Assembly: GCF_008933115.1 (NCBI RefSeq) | Contig: NZ_WBVO01000001.1 | Span: 62,001-126,000, forward strand | Direction of reading: 5' to 3' | Source of the DNA: Phaeocystidibacter luteus | GTDB lineage: Bacteria; Bacteroidota; Bacteroidia; Flavobacteriales; Schleiferiaceae | Length of the DNA: 64,000 nt | In this document: positions 26,024 through 35,461 of the stretch, one piece after another | How the letters are laid out: each line of letters begins with the position of its first letter | Position numbering within the stretch: position 1 is the stretch's first letter | The notes under the pieces: generated by a model | The model's input: only the letters and a program-made list of their open reading frames with translations | What the model was told of the DNA's origin: nothing | The model's database searches: none | Program-made: the position numbers and the translations under genes

Positions 26024-27314
26024 TTTCTACTACTTCATCTTTAACCTTGCTAAATGGTCTCACAATCAATCGGATTCCCTTGTCATAAGAGAAGTAGGAT
26101 GACGACCAGTTCACCAAGGCAACAATTCTATTTCGGAATCCCACGAGTTCCATGAGGTGTACAAACATCCAAACGAGCCATGCGAAAAAGCCCGAGAAAT
26201 GCAGTCCGGCAACGTCTACTACCGCTTTATTTCGGCCTATAGTTGCCATGCTTCCTTTGTCAAAATAGGAAAAGGATTTCAGCGGTGCGCCTCGTTTTGT
26301 CCGCAGCAAGTTCTTAGCCAGAAGCTTGCCTTGCTGAACCGCCGCTGGTGCGACCATTGGGTGTCCGTTAGGATGGCTTCCTTGTTTCATTAGGGCAACA
26401 TCACCAATGGCATAAACGGATTTCATGCCTTCCACACGACTGTGTTCATCAACAAGTATCCTACCTCTTTCAACCGAGCTTTCTGGAATTCCTTCGATGG
26501 TAACCCCACGCACTCCGGCTGCCCAAATAAGTGTGGAGGCGGGAAGCTCGCGATTTTCGGTGATCACTGTTTTACCATCGTAATCCTTGACAAGTGTCTT
26601 GGTCCAAACTTGCACGTCTAGTTTTTCAAGTCCTTTTTGTGCCTGTTCTCCTGACTTATCGCTCATTCCATTGAGTAGTCGAGGTGCTGCTTCCAGAAGG
26701 TGAATGGTCATCCTACGAAAGTCGAGATCGGGATAATCTTGAGGTAGGACATGCAGTTTTAGTTCTCCGATGGCTCCGGCGAGTTCTACGCCTGTCGGAC
26801 CACCGCCGACAATCACATAGTTCATCAGTCGCTCACGCTGTTTTAAGTCATCTGTGAGCAGCGATGCTTCGAAGTTTTGTAGGATGAGTGAGCGGAGATC
26901 AAGCGCTTCTGGCAGGCTCTTCATCGGCATGCTATACTTCTCAATGTTCGCATTTCCGAAGTAATTCGTGGTGCTCCCGGTGGCAATAATGAGGTGATCG
27001 AATCGAACTGGACCGTGATCTGTTATGAGCTCGCCTTTCTCTTCGTCGATAGATTCAGCCTTGGCCACCCTAAAGTAGAAGTCGCGTTTCTTGTGGAAGA
27101 TCTTTCTGAGCGGATACGCAATGCTATCGGGTTCTAATCCGGAGGTGGCAACTTGATAGAGAAGAGGCTGAAAAGTGTGGTAGTTGTGTTTATCTATCAG
27201 CACAACTTGAAAATCGCGAGATGAAATTTGCTTCGCTAATTGCAGCCCTCCAAAGCCACCACCAACAATTATGACGCGATCCTTTTTCGATTCGGGGATA
27301 TTGAGTGATGACAT
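25995..27314 (-). CDS. ndh: Type II NADH dehydrogenase (NDH-2)
   Basis: 439 aa flavoprotein. The FAD site VIIVGGGFGGLQLA (about 14-27) and the second Rossmann NAD site VIVGGGPTGVELAGAIGEL (about 167-185) are intact. YHTFQPLLYQVAT and the quinone-pocket-like segment VYAIGDVALM followed by APAAVQQGK are also typical. A C-terminal hydrophobic stretch (FFAWLVWMFVHLMELVGF) fits membrane binding. It oxidises NADH and reduces menaquinone without pumping protons. The stop lies within the NRDE gene, and the next gene upstream ends directly at its start. Confidence 0.93.
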   Translation of the reverse strand: MSSLNIPESKKDRVIIVGGGFGGLQLAKQISSRDFQVVLIDKHNYHTFQPLLYQVATSGLEPDSIAYPLRKIFHKKRDFYFRVAKAESIDEEKGELITDHGPVRFDHLIIATGSTTNYFGNANIEKYSMPMKSLPEALDLRSLILQNFEASLLTDDLKQRERLMNYVIVGGGPTGVELAGAIGELKLHVLPQDYPDLDFRRMTIHLLEAAPRLLNGMSDKSGEQAQKGLEKLDVQVWTKTLVKDYDGKTVITENRELPASTLIWAAGVRGVTIEGIPESSVERGRILVDEHSRVEGMKSVYAIGDVALMKQGSHPNGHPMVAPAAVQQGKLLAKNLLRTKRGAPLKSFSYFDKGSMATIGRNKAVVDVAGLHFSGFFAWLVWMFVHLMELVGFRNRIVALVNWSSSYFSYDKGIRLIVRPFSKVKDEVVENVHSDVPAE

Positions 27315-27836
27315 TTACTGAGCGTTTAGGTAGCGTTCGCGAAGTATGTTCGCATGATGACGAGTGTGCCCCGCAATGATAAATGCGAGGCTTCGAACGG
27401 TGAATTCGGCATTATTGGCTACGACACGGTTCGTGAGCTTTTCTTCATTTACATGATCGAAGAATAGGACCGTATTCTGTCGTTGAATTCGGAACCACTG
27501 TATGATATCGCTCACCGTCTCATCTACAGGTGGATTGTTTACCACCCATGCGTTGTGGTCGAACCCCGGCAATTCATCTACAGCGCCGCGAGCGGCCCAC
27601 AGTGCACGGTTCACAAATACGTTTTCAGAATCAATTAAATGAAGCAAAACCTGCGCAACACTCCACTTGCCCTCCGCGTATCGATAATCCGAAATGGCCA
27701 CGTTGGTTTCATGGTGGCGAAACATTTTCACGAGTTCGGCTCCGGTATCAACAAGCGCGTGACGGAAGTCTACCTCGGGAACAAGTTCAATGTAGTTCTT
27801 GTAGAAGTCGGCGTATTCGTCTGCCTTTGGTTTCAT
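27315..27836 (-). CDS. DinB-family (DinB_2) protein
   Basis: 173 aa four-helix bundle. The metal-binding histidines can be placed in LLHLIDSE and in the C-terminal GHTRHHANIL motif, in the DinB/YfiT arrangement. Bacterial DinB-like proteins include metal-dependent thiol-S-transferases using bacillithiol, and many are uncharacterised. It abuts the ndh start with no gap and overlaps the zinc-ribbon gene by 4 bp, so the chain is one operon. The substrate is unknown. Confidence 0.85.
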   Translation of the reverse strand: MKPKADEYADFYKNYIELVPEVDFRHALVDTGAELVKMFRHHETNVAISDYRYAEGKWSVAQVLLHLIDSENVFVNRALWAARGAVDELPGFDHNAWVVNNPPVDETVSDIIQWFRIQRQNTVLFFDHVNEEKLTNRVVANNAEFTVRSLAFIIAGHTRHHANILRERYLNAQ

Positions 27837-28150
27837 AGGTGTGTTTTATGTGTTTCACGTTGGTAGGTTTCATCATCCCAATCTTCTGCAATAGCCTTTT
27901 GATTGATTTCGGCCTCATTCTGAAAATGGGGTACATCGCTTTCGCGAATGGTCACTTCACCAGAGCAATAGGTGCATCTAGAAACCCAATAGGATTTAAC
28001 TGGAATGATGGGAATGAAAAAGACGGAGAACCACTCGCGAACTTTCAAAAGTATTCGGAAGTGCTTCTGGTGGCAATAGGGACAGTGTTGTTCGTTGAGA
28101 GGACCGTGATCCGAATGCGTTTTTTGCCCGATGCCGAAAAGGAATATCAT
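27833..28150 (-). CDS. Zinc-ribbon protein
   Basis: 105 aa. CPYC and CTYC pairs about 40 residues apart form a zinc ribbon. Between them is a hydrophobic stretch (VREWFSVFFIPIIPVKSYW), as in the zinc_ribbon_15 family. The acidic C-terminus is probably disordered. The role is unknown. It overlaps the DinB gene by 4 bp and follows an exported unknown by 2 bp, so it is transcribed with them. Confidence 0.75.
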   Translation of the reverse strand: MIFLFGIGQKTHSDHGPLNEQHCPYCHQKHFRILLKVREWFSVFFIPIIPVKSYWVSRCTYCSGEVTIRESDVPHFQNEAEINQKAIAEDWDDETYQRETHKTHL

Positions 28151-28152
28151 CT

Positions 28153-28656
28153 TTATTCGTAAGCTTCAACTAACGGTGATAGGAAAGAGAATCTTCTGCG
28201 AACAGCACCAACCATCGAGTCGAGATAGAGTTGCGAACTCTGTTCATCATCTTCATATTCAAAATGAAACTCTAGCCGGATCTCATAAATATTGCGTGTT
28301 CCATCTACCTCCAAGAGCCAAATACTATCCAGCTTCATGGTCGCACCGTTGTTTATCTCGCTGACATAAATACGTTGTAAGGCCTTCAGTCCATCGTAGA
28401 ATTCGGAGGTCTGAGTTTCGTGGATATCATTTACTTCTTGCTTGAAATCTGATTTAGCATCTCGGCTAAGTGGCTGTCTTTCAATAAGTAGATGATATTC
28501 TTCTAGTGAGATGAAGAGGGAGTCGCTAATCGCATAGCTCGTTGTAACGCTAGTAACAATCTCATCTGTGAGTTCTTCTAACGTCCTTGTCTGCGCCCAC
28601 CCCAAAAAGGGAAGTGTAAGCATAAACAAAAGGAGCCAATGTCGTTGGTTTGACAT
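28153..28656 (-). CDS. Exported protein of unknown function
   Basis: 167 aa from ATG 28656. The frame is open further upstream to 28815, but that extension crosses the neighbour's terminator and lacks a signal. From 28656 there is a clear signal peptide (MSNQRHWLLLFMLTLPFLGWAQ, cleavage after GWA). The mature domain has helix-rich and charged segments and an FHFEYEDDEQSS stretch. Not recognised. A TATCTTCG box 6 nt before the ATG is close to the -7 consensus. First gene of the chain leading to ndh and NRDE. Confidence 0.7.
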   Translation of the reverse strand: MSNQRHWLLLFMLTLPFLGWAQTRTLEELTDEIVTSVTTSYAISDSLFISLEEYHLLIERQPLSRDAKSDFKQEVNDIHETQTSEFYDGLKALQRIYVSEINNGATMKLDSIWLLEVDGTRNIYEIRLEFHFEYEDDEQSSQLYLDSMVGAVRRRFSFLSPLVEAYE

Positions 28657-28693
28657 ACCAAACGAAGATACAACATCAACCCTAATAAAGCGC

Positions 28694-28733
28694 AAAAAAA
28701 GAAGGCCTTCGTATGGGAACGAAAAGGCCTTCA
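28694..28733 (-). terminator. Terminator of the 105-aa gene
   Basis: On the minus strand GAAGGCCTTTTCGT pairs with ACGAAGGCCTTC and is followed by TTTTTTTG. Confidence 0.85.
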
Positions 28734-28759
28734 GAGGAACAATGAAACACCAATGAGTC

Positions 28760-29077
28760 TTAGAAATATCGCGAATACTTCGTTTTGAAGCGATATAGGA
28801 TTTCGTTGATAGCAAGGCTTACATTTTGGTTCATAGCAGATGATGCGTAGCCATAGTTGAACCTGCGTACCTTGTGTACGTTTTCTATACGGTGGTAGAT
28901 GTCGTGAATGAGAAGTCTCCTTTCAATTGGGTCATCTACAAGTACTAAATCTGTGGAAAGTTCGTCCACCACTTGCTTGGCAATTCTGTGGACCGGTTTA
29001 GATTCTTGGACGCCTCCCATAATTCTCTTGAAGACGTTATTCCGAATCTGTTTTGAGTCAGGTCTGATGAGCAACAT
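28760..29077 (-). CDS. Small basic protein of unknown function
   Basis: 105 aa, not recognised. Helical, rich in Arg/Lys and Ile/Val, with no signal peptide or membrane segment. It has conserved-looking segments HRIAKQVVDELSTDLVLVDD and RRFNYGYASSAMNQNVSLA. It stands alone with its own terminator, so it is very probably a real gene. Upstream (29080-29199) there is only a TTGGG-repeated stretch (29086-29100). Confidence 0.6.
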   Translation of the reverse strand: MLLIRPDSKQIRNNVFKRIMGGVQESKPVHRIAKQVVDELSTDLVLVDDPIERRLLIHDIYHRIENVHKVRRFNYGYASSAMNQNVSLAINEILYRFKTKYSRYF

Positions 29078-29199
29078 AATTCAGTTCGTTGGGTTGGGTT
29101 GGTTGTGTATCCGTGTAGGAATGCACCTACAAGTATACGCATTTGAACTGAAAATCCAAACAGATTGTAATGTGCTGTTCTGGGAATGAGGGCTTTACA

Positions 29200-29952
29200 T
29201 TACCACCCAGCTTCCGCATCTTCAAGCACTTGCTCTTTTTCCTGATACTCTAAATACTCCTGGTAGCAGTTAAGTAGGCTCACGAGAAGATCATAGTCGT
29301 TGAGCGTGGAAATGGGCTGATCGCCGTACTTACAGAAGTATGCAAATGCTTCCAACTCCTCTGGTGTAAGTCCCGTAATGGCAATGAGAATCTCACGATT
29401 GCTGCCCGACCGAAGTTGCTCGCGGTAGGCATCCTCTTGTTGTAGTCTCCTCAGCTCACGTAACTGCCTTGGTCTACTTCCAAAATACCAATAGAGTAGA
29501 TCTACGGGAGAGCTGAATCCAGGTTTCACGTTTTCTCCATTGGGATACTCCACATCTTCTGCATCGGGAACATTGGGTTCCTCAAGTTTCATTCTCCTTG
29601 GTTTGTTGGTCGTAAGCTTATACGACTCCACGCTAACCTCGTCAATCAAATAGTTCCGGGGTTCCATATCAATAATAGCGATATGTCTATCGTCCGGAAT
29701 TGAATCGGGAATGACGTAATAGGTGAAGCTGAAAGCGAGGTGAGAGAGTAGAAGTGAGTCGCCCGTCTCAATGTCCATGGAGAAGAATCCTAGGTTATTG
29801 GTGAGTACGCTGGTCTCAGTTCTCAAGTTCACAATGTACACTTGCGGAACGGGTTCGCCATTATCTCCGGCTCGTACGAAGCCTTCAAAGACAGGCTGAC
29901 CTGCACATAGGGTAGTGATTGTGAGCGATATGTAGAGGAGTGCAATCTTCAT
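29200..29952 (-). CDS. Exported protein with carboxypeptidase-regulatory-like domain
   Basis: 250 aa. A signal peptide (about 1-18, cleavage after CAGQ) is followed by a CarboxypepD_reg-like beta-sandwich: FEGFVRAGDNGEPVPQVYI, TNNLGFFSMDI and LLLSHLAF. Such domains usually begin TonB-dependent receptors or surface proteins. Here no barrel follows. The remaining ~130 residues are charged and helical (SRPRQLRELRRLQQEDAYRE and onward), with acidic end EDAEAGW. Similar free-standing proteins are common in Bacteroidota and have no assigned role. Divergent from ettA. Confidence 0.75.
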   Translation of the reverse strand: MKIALLYISLTITTLCAGQPVFEGFVRAGDNGEPVPQVYIVNLRTETSVLTNNLGFFSMDIETGDSLLLSHLAFSFTYYVIPDSIPDDRHIAIIDMEPRNYLIDEVSVESYKLTTNKPRRMKLEEPNVPDAEDVEYPNGENVKPGFSSPVDLLYWYFGSRPRQLRELRRLQQEDAYREQLRSGSNREILIAITGLTPEELEAFAYFCKYGDQPISTLNDYDLLVSLLNCYQEYLEYQEKEQVLEDAEAGW

Positions 29953-30074
29953 TTGGTCTTACAAATGAACGAATAATGATTTGTTGTGGTGTGGAATGCG
30001 TTTACTTACACGTAACTTTAACGATATTCGCGTTCCCCTAAATTCAATTTAGAGCTAGACTCAAATCAGAGCTT

Positions 30075-31772
<1,698 letters not shown>

Positions 31773-31778
31773 TATTTG

Positions 31779-31808
31779 CGGCCATGGTTTGGAATCATGG
31801 CCGTTTTT
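31779..31808 (+). terminator. Terminator of ettA
   Basis: CGGCCATG / CATGGCCG stem with a 9-nt loop, followed by TTTTTCTTT. Confidence 0.88.
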
Positions 31809-31834
31809 CTTTCCCAGCGGCGAATCAGAATCGA

Positions 31835-32149
31835 CTATCGACCAAAATATCGCTTGATTTCTTTGTGGACTTTAGCAGGTGACTGCCGAACATCTACGAT
31901 TGAAATTACATAGATGCTATTGCGGTCGAAGGTGTAGTAAGCAGTTGTCTGCTTTGTAATAACAACTTTCCTGATGCCGAGGAACTCTAAACTTTGAGGA
32001 AATGCTAGAGGGTTATTAGCGACCTGATGGAGAACTTTTTTAAACTTGCTTAGGAAGCTCTACTTGGTTCTAAGCGACCAATTTTCTTCCAAGTGAGATA
32101 AGAGTAGTTCGAGTTTGAATGCAGCTAGAGGGGAGAGCCTTATCGTCAT
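31835..32149 (-). pseudogene. ParE/RelE-family toxin interrupted by an in-frame TAG
   Basis: The frame from ATG 32149 overlaps the antitoxin stop by 4 bp (ATGA) and would give 104 codons to the TAG at 31835. Codon 30 is TAG (32062-32060). On either side the protein is ParE-like: MTIRLSPLAAFKLELLL and EENWSLRTK before the stop, then FKKVLHQVANNPLAFPQS, LGIRKVVITKQTTAYYTF and VDVRQSPAKVHKE after it. No Met follows the stop soon enough to restart. The ATGA overlap and intact remaining frame show a recent single nonsense change rather than old decay. The alternatives are a sequencing error or amber readthrough. Confidence 0.85.
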
Positions 32150-32370
32150 GAAACCTTCTTCAGGAACTCCTCGAGTTCGATGGACTCGCCATTTTTAATT
32201 TGATTCAATCCGATTTCTATTTCCGACTTTTGTTCATCTGAAAGTTCATTCCAGAAGTCGACACCCTTACTTTCAGCCTTAAAAGTGGAATACAGTTTAT
32301 CCAGCAGCTCCTTGCTATTCGTTTGAAGAATTCCCTTAACAAGTTCCGCTTTGATGCTCTGAATGTCCAT
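32146..32370 (-). CDS. Antitoxin of the ParE/RelE-like module
   Basis: 74 aa, acidic and helical: MDIQSIKAELVKGILQ, an amphipathic middle and IKNGESIELEEFLKK at the end. This is the usual shape of small Bacteroidota antitoxins paired with ParE/RelE toxins. The C-terminal part would wrap the toxin. Its first codon touches a perfect 20-bp palindrome that overlaps the -7 box, so autoregulation is likely. The antitoxin is intact while the toxin gene downstream has a premature stop. Confidence 0.8.
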   Translation of the reverse strand: MDIQSIKAELVKGILQTNSKELLDKLYSTFKAESKGVDFWNELSDEQKSEIEIGLNQIKNGESIELEEFLKKVS

Positions 32371-32394
32371 TGATTAAAGCTTTAATCAAAGATA
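32370..32394 (-). promoter_or_regulatory. Antitoxin promoter/operator
   Basis: TTGATTAAAGC|TTTAATCAA is a perfect 20-bp palindrome (32370-32389). The minus-strand -7 box TATCTTTG (32387-32394) overlaps its edge. Binding of the antitoxin here would block its own promoter. Confidence 0.65.
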
Positions 32395-32429
32395 ATCAAA
32401 TAGGAAGTTGAGTTCTGATTCTCATAAAC

Positions 32430-32462
32430 TTACTTAACACCTACTTAGCACCTACTTCGTTT
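32430..32462. repeat. Three 11-bp direct repeats
   Basis: TTACTTAACAC, CTACTTAGCAC, CTACTTCGTTT in uninterrupted 11-bp register, about one helical turn apart. They lie between the divergent antitoxin and lipoprotein genes. This resembles an activator or response-regulator binding array. Confidence 0.5.
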
Positions 32463-32513
32463 TTCCAGCGTACATTGGATGATTATTCGGTGTACGCCTT
32501 TTTAGTGGACGAT

Positions 32514-33161
32514 ATGAAAGCCTCTCTCAGACTTCTATTTTTCTCGATTTTTTGCCTCGGTATTCTCGGAGCGTGTTTGCAACAATGTCCGATCGTGCCA
32601 GAATACACCAAAGTAATAGGGGCGCTGAATTACACCTATTCGATAGATCGAGGTGTCTTGAAGAATGGGGATACCGCGAAGAGCTCATACTTCAGAATGC
32701 ACGCTCTAGTGGACACCAGACCTTACGGGGCCATTGCAGGTAGTGGCGGATATGCCGCATATGCTGATGAGCCATGTCGTCAAGCAGGGTGGCGAGGAGT
32801 AGAAGCAGAGATGGTTTCCTTCAATTTTATTTCCGCCTCACAGATTTTTGATTCAATTCAACCTGGATCGAATATCAACCACCTTTTTGCATTTAAGTCC
32901 TCGTACCATGAAGAGATCGACTCAATTCCATTTGAAACATTCACAAGTAGTGATTTACACATTTCGGAGATTTGGATTCAATCCTTCCAAAGAGGGTTGC
33001 TACCGAATCCGGATCATCCAGTGACGTTCAATGAGTTCCGATTTAACTTTCGTCCGCAGCGCGGAGAAGTCATTCGATTGGAATTCTACACTGTAGTTGA
33101 GATGAGTGGTGATTGGGGGAGCTTCACGAGTGATACCTTGTCGTATTACCTAATTCATTAA
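32514..33161 (+). CDS. Lipoprotein of unknown function
   Basis: 215 aa from ATG 32514. The frame opens at 32475, but only the later start gives an SPII signal (MKASLRLLFFSIFCLGILGAC, lipobox LGAC). The mature protein is beta-rich with paired cysteines (QQCPIVPEY and DEPCRQAGW) and a C-terminal strand region ending GDWGSFTSDTLSYYLIH. Not recognised. A 7-bp inverted repeat GCGTACA/TGTACGC (32468-32497) lies in its leader. The start of the following truncated lipoprotein (SAC...ESCPLPTYESV) resembles this one (GAC..QQCPIVPEYTKV). Confidence 0.65.
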   Translation: MKASLRLLFFSIFCLGILGACLQQCPIVPEYTKVIGALNYTYSIDRGVLKNGDTAKSSYFRMHALVDTRPYGAIAGSGGYAAYADEPCRQAGWRGVEAEMVSFNFISASQIFDSIQPGSNINHLFAFKSSYHEEIDSIPFETFTSSDLHISEIWIQSFQRGLLPNPDHPVTFNEFRFNFRPQRGEVIRLEFYTVVEMSGDWGSFTSDTLSYYLIH

Positions 33162-33173
33162 ACCTATTAAAAA

Positions 33174-33440
33174 GTGAAAAGGCGTGTCTTTCTGTTTTTG
33201 ATGTTGATTGGAATTGGCTCAGCTTGCAGCGGAATTTTTGAAAGTTGCCCTCTACCGACGTACGAGTCTGTAAGAATTCGTGGTCATAACTTTTGTTTGT
33301 TCGACCAAGGGTGGACTCCACTCGAAACCGGTGATGTGTGTGAGTTTTATCCATTTTCATCAATAAAAAAAGGGAGCCCATTTCTGGACTCCCTTTTCAA
33401 CTTGGGATGGTTCCCAATACTTCTTTTAATTGTGAACTAG
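33174..33440 (+). pseudogene. Truncated lipoprotein related to the preceding gene
   Basis: 88 aa from a GTG at 33174. It has an SPII-like signal (hydrophobic 5-16, lipobox GSAC) and then CPLPTYESVRIRGHNF, which aligns by eye with the start of the preceding lipoprotein. After about 60 residues the frame runs straight through the terminator hairpin at 33365-33397 (residues IKKGSPFLDSLF) and stops shortly after. A coding region is not expected to contain its neighbour's terminator, so the 3' part of an original gene seems to be missing. It may still be expressed as a short lipoprotein. Confidence 0.5.
33365..33397. terminator. Bidirectional terminator
   Basis: AAAAGGGAG / CTCCCTTTT with a 12-nt loop. 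The minus-strand side is followed by TTTATT and serves the leftward gene ending at 33426. The plus side ends in TTTTC. Confidence 0.8.
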
Positions 33441-33782
33441 CTTTTGCGTATTCGAGAGCTCTTTTGAGTTTCTCGTCATCAAAGCCGTCACCTCGCGCCA
33501 CGGAATGAAGTTGATGGCAGCCATGCGGATAGTGTGAACTTCGATGTTTCGAATCCGTGTGTCGAATATCGCTTGTACCTCAGGCTGACTCATGAAGTCA
33601 TTCAATGCCTCATCTGTTTTCCAGAGGGTCATGAAGTATACTCCGCGAATCGTCCATTTGGTTTGAAGCCCACGATAACCCCGTGAACGGCGAGCGAGTT
33701 GTTTGAGTTTCTTGCGCTGAAGTGCGAGTGGTAAAGCGCTTAGTGGATTGCTCCACGTGTTCTTGCTAATAAATGCAATCAT
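33426..33782 (-). CDS. Small protein, possibly of the DUF3291/ABM-like fold
   Basis: 118 aa from ATG 33782 (a TTG at 33785 is also in frame). The order LARRSRGYRGLQTKWTIRG, VYFMTLWKTDEALNDFM and a following His in IEVHTIRMAAINFIPW resembles dimeric alpha/beta-barrel monooxygenase-like proteins such as DUF3291 or antibiotic-biosynthesis-monooxygenase types. The assignment is weak and no active-site residue can be named. It is transcribed alone toward the bidirectional terminator. Confidence 0.55.
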   Translation of the reverse strand: MIAFISKNTWSNPLSALPLALQRKKLKQLARRSRGYRGLQTKWTIRGVYFMTLWKTDEALNDFMSQPEVQAIFDTRIRNIEVHTIRMAAINFIPWREVTALMTRNSKELSNTQKLVHN

Positions 33783-33895
33783 CAAGTGTACAAATTAGAG
33801 AGAGTTTCGAGTTCTGCAAATTTAGGTTACGGCCCTTATCTAAAGGCACTACTAGTAGTTAAAAGTTATAACGATAACCGTGCCGAAAGGGTTGC

Positions 33896-35350
33896 TTATT
33901 GATTTTCAGTTGCTTCAAGAATGATATTCCTGATCATGCCCTTAAAAATGAAAGCGTGAAAGGGCAAAACTGAGAACCAATAGAGTCTGCCTGCTAGGCC
34001 GGTTGGACGAAATGTGGCGACTTGTTCAATCTCCATCCTATCCTTATCTACGTTTCGTAGGTGAAAAGAGAGCCAAGCTTCGCCCGGCAATTTCATTTCT
34101 GCAAAGAGCAAGAGTGTTCCTTCTTCCTTATCTGCCTTTATTACCCTCCAAAAATCGAGTGCATCGCCCGCTATCAATTCGGTTTCATCACGTCGGCCAC
34201 GGCGAAGTCCAACACCACCCACCACTTTGTCTAGCCAACCTCGAAGCCTCCACAGAGCATTTCCATAGTACCAGCCTCGTGATCCTCCAATAGAGAAGAC
34301 GTTTGTGATGACTTGCTCCTTTTTGTTTGCAGGGAAGGTCATTTTCTTTTCATCAACGAAGCATCCATATTTAGGCACTTCAATAAAATCTGATGTTCGG
34401 ATATCCTTTGCACCCGCTACACGCGAATCTTTCCAGGAGGATAGAACTAGATTTTGGGCAATCTTCGAAAAGGCCAACTCTATACTTTCCTTGTAGGAGA
34501 TGAGATCTAGTGGTATGTGTTTTTGAATTTCTGGATTCTTCACAACCACGGGAACCTTCATGCTGTGAACAAGATTTACAGCCAATGGATAGGTGGTACT
34601 TGTCATGAAATACAACCTATGTGAACTCAGGTTTGGAGTCATCACCGGAATACTGATAATCACTCGTTTTAGTTTCCGCACAGACGCAAAACCCATGAGC
34701 ATTTCCTTGTACGAGAGGATATCTGGACCTCCAATTTCGAAACTCTTCCCTCGGGTATCGGGCACGTCAAGCACTCCAATTAAATATTGAATCACATTGC
34801 GAATGGCAATGGGTTGGCATTTTGTTTTGAGCCATTTGGGTGCAAGCATGATTGGGAGCTTTTCAACCAAATCGCGAATGATTTCAAAAGACGCGCTGCC
34901 AGAGCCTACAATGATACCCGCCTTAAGTTGCGTTACGGGTACTTTGCCTGAGGAGAGAATTTCACCCACAAGCTGACGGCTCTTCAGGTGCTCGGAAAGC
35001 TCTTCGGCATTGTCGATTCCCCCTAAGTAAACAACCTGCTGACAGGAGGTTTTGTCGATGTATTGCACAAAGTTTCGAGCGGTGGCCTCTTCAGACTTGC
35101 TGAATCCGCTGATGGAAGAACGCATCGAATGTATGAGGAAGTAGGCGGCGTCGAATTCAGTCGGAAAATCAGCCGGTACAGGCTGCTTAAAGTCGTGCTC
35201 TAGGATTTCAACTTGTGACTTGGTAGAGTCGGGGAGGGAGAGACGCGATGCATCACGTACTACGCATAGTATGTGGTGACCTTGGTCTAACAAGGCGGGC
35301 ATCAGCCTTCTACCGATATATCCGTTCGCGCCGGTGAGTAAGATTTTCAT
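33896..35350 (-). CDS. SDR-family NAD(P)-binding protein with DUF2867 domain
   Basis: 484 aa. The N-terminal Rossmann domain has ILLTGANGYIGRRLMPAL (about 3-20) and the atypical-SDR YLGGID segment. The C-terminal ~150 residues match the DUF2867 pattern: FSIGGSRGWYYGNALWRLRG, GDALDFWRV and EMKLPGEAWLSFH. This fused architecture is common in bacteria and has no established reaction. The DUF2867 part is SRPBCC-like. Cytosolic with a possible membrane-near C-terminus (LYWFSVLPFHAFIFKGM). Divergent from guaB. A perfect 12-bp palindrome ACTACTAGTAGT lies 36 bp past its stop (33848-33859). Confidence 0.85.
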   Translation of the reverse strand: MKILLTGANGYIGRRLMPALLDQGHHILCVVRDASRLSLPDSTKSQVEILEHDFKQPVPADFPTEFDAAYFLIHSMRSSISGFSKSEEATARNFVQYIDKTSCQQVVYLGGIDNAEELSEHLKSRQLVGEILSSGKVPVTQLKAGIIVGSGSASFEIIRDLVEKLPIMLAPKWLKTKCQPIAIRNVIQYLIGVLDVPDTRGKSFEIGGPDILSYKEMLMGFASVRKLKRVIISIPVMTPNLSSHRLYFMTSTTYPLAVNLVHSMKVPVVVKNPEIQKHIPLDLISYKESIELAFSKIAQNLVLSSWKDSRVAGAKDIRTSDFIEVPKYGCFVDEKKMTFPANKKEQVITNVFSIGGSRGWYYGNALWRLRGWLDKVVGGVGLRRGRRDETELIAGDALDFWRVIKADKEEGTLLLFAEMKLPGEAWLSFHLRNVDKDRMEIEQVATFRPTGLAGRLYWFSVLPFHAFIFKGMIRNIILEATENQ

Positions 35351-35421
35351 TCTGATAATCTAACGCGAAATCTAACAATCAGTTCATATCACCAAGTAGT
35401 ATGCATGTGAACTAAAATGCT

Positions 35422-35429
35422 TATTTTTG
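35422..35429 (+). promoter_or_regulatory. -7 box of guaB
   Basis: TATTTTTG fits TAnnTTTG and lies 32 nt before the ATG at 35462. Confidence 0.55.
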
Positions 35430-35461
35430 CATGCAATTTCAGACCAAAATTGCAGCGTTCT

